The notes beneath the pieces were generated by a model. The model made no database searches and was not told the DNA's origin. It saw only the letters and a program-made list of their open reading frames with translations. A DNA stretch of 64,000 bases from Rhodococcus opacus (GTDB lineage: Bacteria; Actinomycetota; Actinomycetes; Mycobacteriales; Mycobacteriaceae): contig NZ_JAAXPA010000015.1 in assembly GCF_012396235.1 (NCBI RefSeq), forward strand, positions 1 through 64,000, in the 5' to 3' direction. Every line of letters begins with the position of its first letter. Position 1 is the stretch's first letter. Positions 18,488 to 25,519 of this stretch are shown here, piece after piece. Both the position numbers and the translations under genes were made by a program.

Positions 18488-19393
18488 TCAGGGCTCGGCA
18501 CCGACCCGTCGGACCAGACGCACCAGTTCTCCCGCGGGACCGTCGAGCTGACGCGCGCCCCGCCACACGGCGCGCAGCACCCTGTCGAGCTCGAGGCCGT
18601 CGACGTCGATCACCTTCAGTTCTCCGGCGCCGACCTGCTCCGCCACCGCGAGGGTACTCATCACCGCGGGGCCGACTCCGGCCAGCACGCTGGTGCGAAT
18701 TGCGGCGGCGCTGCCCAGCTCGAGAAGTGGTGCCGCCCGGTCGTATTCCTGTAATGCCACGTCGAGGGTGGTTCGCGTGCCGGATCCCGGCTCGCGGACC
18801 AAGAGCGGTGTCAGCGCCAACTCGGCGACGGTCAGCGCCTTCCGTCGCCGGGCCCACGGGTGGATGGGATGAACGACGACGACCAACCGGTCACGCGCCA
18901 CCGTGAGACTCTTCAACGGTCGCGGCACCGTCGGCGATTCGACGAACCCGACGTCGCAGATCCTGCTGTTGATCCGCTCGAACACCTGAGTCGAGTTGTG
19001 CACCTGCAGGTGAATGGTCACGTCGGAGTGCAAGCGGCGAAACTGCCCCAGCCATCCTGGCATCAGGTGTTCCGCGACCGTCATGCTGGCACCCACCGTC
19101 AACTCGGCGGCGCGTTCCGCGCGCAGTCCCTCGGCCACGTCGAGCAGCCGGCGCGTATCGGAGAGCACCCGGCGCGCCCAGTGCGCGATCACGGTTCCCT
19201 GCGGTGTCAGTATCGAGCCCGTCGGGCTGCGCTGCAGCAGCGTCATGCCGAACTGACGCTCGAGTTGCTTGATGGCGCGACTGGCATTCGGCTGCGCCAT
19301 TCCGGCGAGTCTGGCGGCAGCACTGAGGCTTCCGTGGTCGTCGACGCCGACGAGCAACTCGAGAACGGGGAACTCGGGCCATCTGCGGGACAT
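18488..19393 (-). CDS. LysR-family regulator (YeiE/CysB-like)
   Basis: 301 residues: LysR winged helix (LELLVGVDDHGSLSAAARLAGMAQPNASRAIKQLERQFG) and a substrate domain that starts AAELTVGASMTVAEHLMPGWL. The divergent partner is a YeiH-type exporter, the arrangement of yeiE-yeiH, where YeiE responds to sulfite. ATG at 19393. A clean LysR-type dyad sits in the 101-bp divergent spacer. Control of sulfite handling in this region is therefore likely, although cysteine/sulfate control cannot be excluded. Confidence 0.8.
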   Translation of the reverse strand: MSRRWPEFPVLELLVGVDDHGSLSAAARLAGMAQPNASRAIKQLERQFGMTLLQRSPTGSILTPQGTVIAHWARRVLSDTRRLLDVAEGLRAERAAELTVGASMTVAEHLMPGWLGQFRRLHSDVTIHLQVHNSTQVFERINSRICDVGFVESPTVPRPLKSLTVARDRLVVVVHPIHPWARRRKALTVAELALTPLLVREPGSGTRTTLDVALQEYDRAAPLLELGSAAAIRTSVLAGVGPAVMSTLAVAEQVGAGELKVIDVDGLELDRVLRAVWRGARQLDGPAGELVRLVRRVGAEP

Positions 19394-19420
19394 GCATCGA
19401 GTATATGACCCTGGCGCAAG

Positions 19421-19439
19421 ACATATCACACTGATATGT
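19421..19439. promoter_or_regulatory. LysR-type operator between yeiE-like and yeiH genes
   Basis: ACATATCACACTGATATGT: perfect 8-bp arms around a 3-base centre, containing the T-N11-A core typical of LysR boxes. Located 28 bases upstream of the regulator start and 56 bases upstream of the exporter start. Confidence 0.7.
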
Positions 19440-19494
19440 GTTCATGTCGAGATGACGGCTACCGGAGACGGCCGCGGTGACGGACCGTGGATCC

Positions 19495-20547
19495 ATGAGT
19501 AGTCAACTGAGCGAGAAGTCCGAGGAACAGCGCGTCGAGAGCCCGGCAACGCTGCCGCGACTGCAGACCGCCACGGCCACTCTCCTGCCGGGTCTGGCGC
19601 TGTGCGCCGTCGCCACCGCCGTCGCCATGGGTGTCGGCCGGTTCCTTCCGACGGTGAGCCCGCTGCTCATCGCCATCGTGCTCGGCGCCGTGCTGTCGAA
19701 CGTCGTGCACCTGCCCGAACGCCTGCGCCCCGGCCTGCAGTTCTCCGCCAAGAAGCTGCTGCGGGTGGGGATTGCCCTCCTCGGACTCCAGTTGATGCTG
19801 AGCGACATCCTCGGACTGGGCTGGGGCGTCATCGTCGTGGTGGTGTCGATCGTCTGTCTGGGCATCGTGGGAACGATGTTCGCGGGCAAGCTGCTCGGCC
19901 TCAGCTGGACTCAGCGGCTGCTCATCGCCTGCGGATTCTCGATCTGCGGCGCGGCCGCGGTGGCGGCGGTGGACGGTGTCGTGGACGCCGACGAGGAAGA
20001 GGTGATCACCGCGGTCGCGCTCGTCGTCATCTTCGGCACGCTCATGATCCCGGCGATCCCACTGCTGTCGCGGGCGCTGGGACTCTCCGACACCGACGCC
20101 GGCCTGTGGGCGGGCGGATCCATCCACGAGGTCGCCCAGGTGGTCGCCGCGGGCGGCGCGATCGGTGGTGCCGCATTGGGCGTGGCCGCGGTGGTCAAAC
20201 TCGCCCGCGTCCTCATGCTCGCCCCGGTCATGGCCGTCCTCAGCGTGCGCCAGCGCAGGCTCGCCGGCACCGACGCCGACGTGAAGCGGCCGCCGCTCGT
20301 CCCGCTCTTCGTCCTCGCCTTCCTCGCCTGCGTCGGCCTGCGGTCGTCCGGCCTGCTGCCCACGGGCCTGCTCGCCGAGGCCAAGATCGTGCAGACCGCC
20401 CTCCTCACCGCCGCGATGTTCGCCCTCGGCGCCGGCGTTCAGATCGCCACGATCAAGAAGGTCGGCGCACGACCCTTCGTGCTCGCAGGCATCTCCACCG
20501 TCTGGGTCGCGTCGATCGCCCTGGTCGGGGTCCTGCTCGCGGGGTGA
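19495..20547 (+). CDS. yeiH: YeiH-family putative sulfate/sulfite exporter
   Basis: A 350-residue membrane protein (about ten helices) of the UPF0324/YeiH family. Typical segments: LPTVSPLLIAIVLGAVLSNV, FSAKKLLRVGIALLGLQLMLSDILGLGWG, LLIACGFSICGAAAVAAVDGVVDADEEEV and LWAGGSIHEVAQVVAAG. ATG 19495 preferred to GTG 19477. Expected to move sulfite or sulfate outward across the membrane; gives the region a third candidate sulfur-anion exporter. Divergent from its LysR regulator. Confidence 0.85.
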   Translation: MSSQLSEKSEEQRVESPATLPRLQTATATLLPGLALCAVATAVAMGVGRFLPTVSPLLIAIVLGAVLSNVVHLPERLRPGLQFSAKKLLRVGIALLGLQLMLSDILGLGWGVIVVVVSIVCLGIVGTMFAGKLLGLSWTQRLLIACGFSICGAAAVAAVDGVVDADEEEVITAVALVVIFGTLMIPAIPLLSRALGLSDTDAGLWAGGSIHEVAQVVAAGGAIGGAALGVAAVVKLARVLMLAPVMAVLSVRQRRLAGTDADVKRPPLVPLFVLAFLACVGLRSSGLLPTGLLAEAKIVQTALLTAAMFALGAGVQIATIKKVGARPFVLAGISTVWVASIALVGVLLAG

Positions 20548-20591
20548 TACCGCTACCCACCCCCTTCGCCCCCGTCGCCTCCCCCGCCGCG

Positions 20592-20638
20592 ACGAACGGG
20601 ACGCTCGTCGCGTCAGATCGAATGAGCGTCCCGTTCGT
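20592..20638. repeat. REP-like palindromic element, copy 1
   Basis: A 15-bp perfect stem (20592-20606 and 20624-20638) enclosing a 17-base loop. Most of the element, loop included (core GTCAGATCGAA), recurs at 24361-24405. It lies between the convergent yeiH and map genes and could also terminate transcription. Confidence 0.75.
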
Positions 20639-20670
20639 TCGGCGGGGGCCGTCGTCCGGGGGCCTGACAA

Positions 20671-21462
20671 TCACAGTGCAGTTGCAGCGACCTGTTCCCG
20701 GCGCGTCAACACGAGCGGCGCGCCGTCGGTGATCGCGATGGTGTGTTCACTGTGCGAGGTGCGCGATCCATCCGCCGAGCGGATGGTCCACCCGTCGGGG
20801 TCGTAGACGATCTTGTCCGTGCCGGCGGCGAACCACGGTTCGAGGGCGAGGGTCAGCCCCGGGCGCAGTGTGAGTCCTCGGCCCGCACGTCCTGTGTTCG
20901 ATACGTGCGGATCTTCGTGCATGGTCCGCCCGAGCCCGTGACCACCGAACTCGGTGTTGACCGGGTACCCGTACTCGGCGGCGACCGCGCCGATCGCCGC
21001 AGACACATCGCCCAGTCGGTTGCCGGGTAACGCGGCGGCGATTCCGGCTGCCAGGGCCTTTTCGGTGGCTTCGATGAGGCGCGCGTCCTCGGGTCGTGGA
21101 TTGCCGACGAGGATGCTGCGGGCACAATCGGCGACCCACCCGTCGATGGACACTGCGATGTCCATGCTCAGCAGGTCCCCGTCCTGCAGCACGTTGTCGT
21201 GCGGCAGGCCGTGTAGTACCGCGTCGTTGACCGACAGGCAGATGACGTTGCGGAACGGTCCGCGCCCGAATGACGGCGCATAGTCCCAGTAGCACGACGT
21301 GGCGCCGCGCTGGGCGATCAACTGGCGGGCTCGGTCTTCGAGCTCGAGCAGATTCACGCCCGGTTCGGCGCGGTGTTCGAGATCGTCGAGCAACTCGGCG
21401 ATGAATGTGCCGGTGACGTCCATCGCAGCGACCTCGCGGGGTGTTTTCAGTTCCAGCACCAA
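20671..21462 (-). CDS. map: Methionine aminopeptidase, type I
   Basis: 263 residues with the full metal-ligand set: MDIAVSIDGWVADCARSI (two Asp), GHGLGRTMHEDP (His), LALEPWF (Glu) and a late HSEHTIAI (Glu/His region). N-terminal start MVLELKTPREVAAMDVTGTFIAELL is of the stand-alone type I form without an SH3-like extension. Removes initiator methionine from nascent proteins. Actinobacteria usually carry more than one map; this copy is isolated, next to an XRE regulator. Confidence 0.9.
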   Translation of the reverse strand: MVLELKTPREVAAMDVTGTFIAELLDDLEHRAEPGVNLLELEDRARQLIAQRGATSCYWDYAPSFGRGPFRNVICLSVNDAVLHGLPHDNVLQDGDLLSMDIAVSIDGWVADCARSILVGNPRPEDARLIEATEKALAAGIAAALPGNRLGDVSAAIGAVAAEYGYPVNTEFGGHGLGRTMHEDPHVSNTGRAGRGLTLRPGLTLALEPWFAAGTDKIVYDPDGWTIRSADGSRTSHSEHTIAITDGAPLVLTRREQVAATAL

Positions 21463-21555
21463 CTACTCCTCTTCGTACGTGCAAACTCGGTATTAAAATA
21501 CCACTCTAGACCGCGGGCTGGGATTTTCATACCGCTGCAGGGTTAGACTGCTCGC

Positions 21556-21822
21556 ATGGTGCGTCTCCCTCTGACCCCGGAACAGCTGGCCGCAGGCAAG
21601 CGCCTCGGTCATCAGCTACGGCAGGCGCGGGGTGATCGCACCCTCGCCGAGGTCGCGCAGGAGGCCGGGATCTCTCCGGAGACTCTTCGGAAGATCGAGA
21701 CCGGGCGGATGGCGACACCCGCATTCACGACTGTCGCGGCCCTCGCCCGGGTGCTTCCCCTGTCGCTCGACGAGCTCGCCGACATCTGCCTTGCCCACAC
21801 CGGCCTCCGGCAAACCGGGTAA
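21556..21822 (+). CDS. Small XRE-family helix-turn-helix regulator
   Basis: 88 residues. A complete XRE/Cro HTH covers about 16-70: LGHQLRQARGDRTLAEVAQEAGISPETLRKIETGRMATPAFTTVAALARVLPLSLDEL. No effector domain. Divergent from map with a 93-bp spacer that contains AT-rich sequence (GTATTAAAATACCAC near 21490), a plausible shared promoter. Target unknown. Confidence 0.8.
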   Translation: MVRLPLTPEQLAAGKRLGHQLRQARGDRTLAEVAQEAGISPETLRKIETGRMATPAFTTVAALARVLPLSLDELADICLAHTGLRQTG

Positions 21823-21933
21823 CAATTTTCCAGCTCGACCAGCGCTGCCCGCACACAGGATTCAGATCCGAGGCGGGTGGCATGCGCAGCCCTCGGGTGC
21901 TGTGGCCGGATGCAAGTGATAGAAGTTCTAGCC

Positions 21934-22449
21934 ATGATCCTCCCGAAGGTCCGAGACCCTCGCTTCGTCACGATTCGGCGCGGTGGGACGCTCACCGACT
22001 CGGATCATCAGCTTCTGGCCCTATGGGCGGCATTGTGCGCGGAGCACGTCCTCAACCTGTTCGAGTCGGCTCGGCCGGAGGACACACGACCGCGTGAGGC
22101 GATCGAGCGTGCCCGCGCGTGGGTGCGTGGCGAGGTCAAGATGATGCAGGCCCGCGCGGCGGGCGGCCATGCGATGGGCGCGGCCAGGGACCTGCGCGGA
22201 GCGGCACGGCACGCTGCATACGCTGCCGGGCAGGCCGGAGCCGTCGCGCATGTCGCAGCGCACGAACTCGGTGCTGCCGCCTATGCGATCAAAGCCGCAC
22301 GCGCTGCCGCGCCGGAGGGTGAGGGCGAGGCCGCCGGACGACGTGAGTGCAGGTGGCAGCGTGACCAGCTCCCTGAGGCGATTCGCGAGCTCGTACTCGA
22401 CGACCAGCGGTTGCGGAACGACATCTGCTGGTCGGTGTTCGACTGCTGA
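21934..22449 (+). CDS. Imm5-like putative immunity protein
   Basis: 171 residues, mostly helical and Ala-rich, beginning LPKVRDPRFVTIRRGGTLTDSDHQLLALWAALCAEHVLNLFE and containing repeated AARHAAYAAGQAGAVAHVAAHELGAAAYAIKAARAAA. This fits the 'putative immunity protein' (Imm5-like) family found with polymorphic toxins. No toxin gene is seen next to it. ATG 21934 chosen because the conserved region begins immediately after. An orphan immunity protein or a repurposed one; function not demonstrated. Confidence 0.6.
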   Translation: MILPKVRDPRFVTIRRGGTLTDSDHQLLALWAALCAEHVLNLFESARPEDTRPREAIERARAWVRGEVKMMQARAAGGHAMGAARDLRGAARHAAYAAGQAGAVAHVAAHELGAAAYAIKAARAAAPEGEGEAAGRRECRWQRDQLPEAIRELVLDDQRLRNDICWSVFDC

Positions 22450-22484
22450 GGGCACCCACTCGCATCCGAAAGTTGAAGCAGTCT

Positions 22485-22512
22485 TGCACATACAACCAAT
22501 CGGTTGTATGTT
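22485..22512 (+). promoter_or_regulatory. ArsR-gene promoter with overlapping operator
   Basis: TTGCAC (22485-22490) and TATGTT (22507-22512) are 16 bases apart. Across them lies a dyad with perfect 10-bp arms, ACATACAACC (22488-22497) and GGTTGTATGT (22502-22511). The GTG start codon at 22519 is 7 bases after the -10, so the message is probably leaderless and autorepressed. Confidence 0.7.
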
Positions 22513-22518
22513 CTGGGT

Positions 22519-22860
22519 GTGTCAGAAACAGATGAGGATCAGGCCGATGCCCTGTTCCACGCGCTGTCCGACCGAACGAGGCGCGACATCATGCGTCGCG
22601 TGCTGGCCGGCGAGCATTCCGTCTCGGCACTGGCAGCGAATTACGACATGAGTTTCGCTGCGGTACAGAAGCACGTCGCCGTCCTCCAGAAGTCCGGCCT
22701 ACTCGTCAAACGACGCAGCGGCCGTGAACAACTCGCCACGGGCGATGTGGAAGCAGTCCGCGCAGTGTCGTCCATGCTGGCCGAGCTGGAACAGGTCTGG
22801 CGTGGGCGTATCGCACGCATCGACGAATTGATCGCAACGCAACCCCAACGGAAGGAATGA
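22519..22860 (+). CDS. ArsR-family regulator (SdpR-like)
   Basis: 113 residues: DALFHALSDRTRRDIMRRVLAGEHSVSALAANYDMSFAAVQKHVAVLQKSGLLVKRRSGREQ forms the ArsR winged helix, with an HTH recognition helix around MSFAAVQKHVAVL. No metal-binding cysteine motif, so not a metalloregulator. It precedes an SRPBCC/AHSA1 gene by 3 bases, the common ArsR-SRPBCC pair in actinobacteria. GTG start at 22519 chosen from promoter geometry. Confidence 0.85.
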   Translation: MSETDEDQADALFHALSDRTRRDIMRRVLAGEHSVSALAANYDMSFAAVQKHVAVLQKSGLLVKRRSGREQLATGDVEAVRAVSSMLAELEQVWRGRIARIDELIATQPQRKE

Positions 22861-22863
22861 ACG

Positions 22864-23349
22864 ATGCCTGTCACCCATGTCAGCCACGACATCGATGCAC
22901 TGACCCTGACCATCACTGCCGAGTTCGCCGCCCCCCGAGCGCGGATCTGGCAGATCTATGCCGATCCTCGTCAGCTCGAAAAGATCTGGGGTCCACCGAC
23001 GTACCCGGCGACAGTGGTCGACCATGAGTTCGCCCCCGGCGGGCGGGTCACCTACTACATGACCGGTCCCGAGGGCGACAAGCATGCGGGTTACTGGAAC
23101 ATCATCTCCGTCGACGAGCCGACCGGCTTCACCTTCACCGACGGATTCGCCGACGCGGATTTCACGCCGATCGAATCGATGCCAGTGTCCACCAACGAGT
23201 TCTCCTTCCAGGACAAGGACGGCAGCACCATCGCCACCTACGTCAGCACCTACGCAACCGCCGAAGGCCTCCAGCAGGTGCTCGACATGGGCGTGGTGGA
23301 GGGTGCCTCGCAGGCGATCGGCCAGATTGACGACCTCATCAAGGCGTGA
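22864..23349 (+). CDS. SRPBCC (AHSA1-type) family protein
   Basis: 161 residues with the START/Bet v1-like pattern ITAEFAAPRARIWQIYADPRQLEKIWGPPTYPATVVDHEFAPGGRVTYYMTGPEGDKHAGYWNIISVDEP and a C-terminal helix MGVVEGASQAIGQIDDLI. Such proteins bind hydrophobic ligands or act as co-chaperone-like domains; no enzymatic residues can be assigned. Cotranscribed with the ArsR regulator. Confidence 0.85.
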   Translation: MPVTHVSHDIDALTLTITAEFAAPRARIWQIYADPRQLEKIWGPPTYPATVVDHEFAPGGRVTYYMTGPEGDKHAGYWNIISVDEPTGFTFTDGFADADFTPIESMPVSTNEFSFQDKDGSTIATYVSTYATAEGLQQVLDMGVVEGASQAIGQIDDLIKA

Positions 23350-23376
23350 GCCTGTCGGTTCACCGCACAGGGCCAT

Positions 23377-23411
23377 CTCGCCGCCTCGCCTTCCACGGGC
23401 GAGGCGGCGAG
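23377..23411 (+). terminator. Hairpin terminator after the SRPBCC gene
   Basis: Perfect 14-bp GC-rich arms (23377-23390 and 23398-23411) with a 7-base loop, 27 bases after the stop. Nothing else recognisable was seen in the 204-bp gap before the next gene. Confidence 0.8.
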
Positions 23412-23553
23412 CCGGCACGAAGGTCGCGGCACTTCTGTTGCGACCACGCGTCGTAGGCCAGCACAACGCTGTGGTCAATCCGGCGCCGATGAGTTTCGCG
23501 GTGGTGCCCAGTCTGTACCTACACCGATCGACACCGCACTCGAGGAGAACGAC

Positions 23554-24129
23554 ATGACCGCGACCTACACCTTCGACGTCTTTTCCAGCCTCGACGGCTA
23601 CGGCGCCGCCGGCGGCGACTGGACCGGCTACTGGGGCAAGCAAGGCCCCGAGTTGCTCGACCATCGTCTCGACCTGTACGGCGCGGAGCAGCGGATGGTC
23701 TTCGGAGCCAACACGTATCGGGTGTTCGCGCAGATGCTGGCCGCGAGCACCGAGGAGTCCGACGTGCGCGATCCATGGGTCACTCGGATGAGGAGCCTGC
23801 CGGCAACGGTGGTGTCGACGACACTGGAAGGACCCCTCGACTGGCCGGACGCGACCGTCGTGAGCGGTGACGCCGTCGACGTCGTAGCCAGGCTCAAGGA
23901 GGAGTCCGAGGTGCCGTTGCGCTCGCACGGCAGCCTGTCGATGAATCGGGCGCTGATGGCCGCCGGCCTGGTGGATCGCTTGCAGGTGACGCTCTTCCCT
24001 GTCATCACCGCTCAGACCGGGCTGGACCCGATCTTCCGGGGTGGGGCCGACTTCGACCTGGAGCTGCTCGAGAACCGGACGCTCGACGGTCACATCCAAG
24101 AACTCATCTACCGGCCCACCCTCCATTGA
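23554..24129 (+). CDS. Dihydrofolate reductase/RibD C-terminal family protein
   Basis: 191 residues of the RibD C-terminal reductase family: ATYTFDVFSSLDGYGAAGGDWTGYWGKQGPELL at the start, RMVFGANTYRVFAQML, STTLEGPLDWPDATVVSGD, and SHGSLSMNRALMAAGLVDRLQVTLFPVI. These stand-alone proteins are NADPH-dependent reductases of unknown substrate and frequently accompany ArsR-SRPBCC pairs. It has its own spacing of 204 bases, with a hairpin between, so it may have its own promoter. Confidence 0.8.
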   Translation: MTATYTFDVFSSLDGYGAAGGDWTGYWGKQGPELLDHRLDLYGAEQRMVFGANTYRVFAQMLAASTEESDVRDPWVTRMRSLPATVVSTTLEGPLDWPDATVVSGDAVDVVARLKEESEVPLRSHGSLSMNRALMAAGLVDRLQVTLFPVITAQTGLDPIFRGGADFDLELLENRTLDGHIQELIYRPTLH

Positions 24130-24171
24130 CCTGCACTCACCTGCCCGCGGCAGGATAACCGCGCCACACCG

Positions 24172-24351
24172 TCATCCCCCGGTCCGCTCGACCAGCTCCT
24201 GGGCCGCCGACTCGGCGTCCATCGTCTTCCTGGCGCTGGCGAGGTATTCCTCGGTCACCCCGTCGACGATCCGGACACTCGCCCGTCCGCGTATCGACAG
24301 GGCTCGGGCCGCTCCATGCGTGTTCACCCTCCGTCGTGGCGCGACGCTCAT
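24172..24351 (-). pseudogene. Remnant of a pyridoxamine-5'-phosphate-oxidase-like gene
   Basis: A 59-codon open frame whose middle (RALSIRGRASVRIVDGVTEEYLASARKTMDAE) looks like the C-terminal part of PPOX/flavin-reductase-like split-barrel proteins, which usually run well over 130 residues. The N-terminal strands and the expected C-terminal segment are missing. Considered a decayed fragment; a short real gene is less likely. Confidence 0.5.
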
Positions 24352-24360
24352 GCCTCGCGA

Positions 24361-24405
24361 CGAACGGGACGCTCGTTACGTCAGATCGAACCAGCGTCCC
24401 GCTCG
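24361..24405. repeat. REP-like palindromic element, copy 2
   Basis: Shares the left arm CGAACGGGACGCTC exactly and most of the loop and right arm with the element at 20592-20638; the right arm carries two mismatches (24392 and 24402). Lies in the gene-poor stretch 24130-24519, overlapping the edge of the PPOX remnant. No other feature was seen in that stretch apart from the AT-rich promoter region after 24430. Confidence 0.7.
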
Positions 24406-24488
24406 GTCGGCCGGGTCGCGGGGTGCCCAGGCCAATTTTTGATCAAGGCTTTCATTATTTTGTGATCCGGGTTACTGTGGCCACCATC

Positions 24489-24504
24489 AATCAAACCTTT
24501 GATT
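24489..24504. promoter_or_regulatory. Palindromic operator upstream of the MBL-fold gene
   Basis: AATCAAACCTTTGATT: perfect 7-bp arms with a 2-base centre, 15 bases before the ATG. A related TTTTTGATCAAGG lies at about 24436-24448. The region 24430-24505 is markedly AT-rich for this genome, as expected for a promoter. The cognate regulator is not obvious nearby. Confidence 0.55.
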
Positions 24505-24519
24505 AGTTAGGTGGATCGC

Positions 24520-25482
24520 ATGAGCCCCACAAGCTTCGCTTCGTCGGCCGACCTCGGTGAGAAGGAGCAGACCCTCGAGGTCCTCGCCGACGGCGTGTAC
24601 GCCCTCACCGCCGAGGGGGATCCCAACATCGGTGCCATCGAGGGCGAGGACTTCGTCGTCTGCTTCGAGGCGCTCGCCACCCCGGTGGCCGCCCAGGACT
24701 GGTTGCGCAAGCTGCGCGAGCACACCGACAAGCCGGTCCGGTACCTGGTGCTCTCGCACTACCATGCCGTCCGCGTGCTCGGCGCGTCCGCGTTCGACGC
24801 CGAGACCATCGTGTCGCACGAGACCACCCGCGCCCTCATCGAAGAGCGTGGAAAGGAAGACTGGGCAAGCGAATTCGGACGCATGCCGCGCCTGGCCAAG
24901 GCCGCCGACTCCGTGCCCGGGCTGACCTGGCCCACCCTGACGTTCGCCGACAAGCTCACCATCGACCTCGGCGGCGGCCGCGGCGACCTCGTGCTCCAGC
25001 ACTTCGGCCGCGGACACACCGAAGGCGACATCACCGCGTGGCTGCCGAAGCAGAAGATCCTCTTCGCCGGCGACCTCGTCGAGGCGCAGGCCGCGCTCTA
25101 CACCGGCGACGCCTTCCACCGCGACTGGTCCACCGGCACCCTCGACCGGATCAAGGCGCTCGGCGCGGAGGTCCTCATCGGCGGACGCGGCGCCGTCTCC
25201 CACGGGCGGGAGGCCGTCGACGCCGCCATCGAGCAGACCCGCCACTTCATCGAGGTCATGCTGGCCGAGGTCGGGGCGGTGCAGCAGCGCGGCGGCACCC
25301 TGAAGGAAGCGTTCGAAGCCACCCACGCCGCACTGAACGAGCAGTACGGGCACTGGCCGATCTTCGAACACTGCCTCCCGTTCGACGTCTCCCGCGTGTG
25401 GGACGAGCTGTCGGGCATCGAACGGCCCGTCATCTGGACCGCCGAGCGTGACCGCGAGGTCTGGGACCAGTTGCAGGGCTGA
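24520..25482 (+). CDS. MBL-fold metallo-hydrolase
   Basis: 320 residues. The fold is recognisable from GVYALTAEGDPNIGAIEGEDFVVCFEA, the strand-loop VRYLVLSHYHAVRVLGASAF, FGRGHTEGDITAWLPKQKILFAGDLVEAQAA and LIGGRGAVSHGREAV. The usual HxHxDH motif is reduced to HYHAVRVLG: the Asp-His pair of the signature is absent, though later His/Asp ligands remain. Metal binding may therefore be altered. ATG 24520 is preferred to GTG 24511 for its spacing from AGGTGG. Followed after 37 bases by a flavin monooxygenase, probably the same operon. Confidence 0.8.
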   Translation: MSPTSFASSADLGEKEQTLEVLADGVYALTAEGDPNIGAIEGEDFVVCFEALATPVAAQDWLRKLREHTDKPVRYLVLSHYHAVRVLGASAFDAETIVSHETTRALIEERGKEDWASEFGRMPRLAKAADSVPGLTWPTLTFADKLTIDLGGGRGDLVLQHFGRGHTEGDITAWLPKQKILFAGDLVEAQAALYTGDAFHRDWSTGTLDRIKALGAEVLIGGRGAVSHGREAVDAAIEQTRHFIEVMLAEVGAVQQRGGTLKEAFEATHAALNEQYGHWPIFEHCLPFDVSRVWDELSGIERPVIWTAERDREVWDQLQG

Positions 25483-25519
25483 AGTCCGTCACCGTTTCAC
25501 CACTGACAAGGCGAGGATC

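Noticed and set aside
24130..24519. Extra small plus-strand gene in the gap before the MBL gene
   Set aside because: The plus-strand frame is Arg/Ser-rich and overlaps the palindromic repeat; only the PPOX-like minus fragment shows family character.
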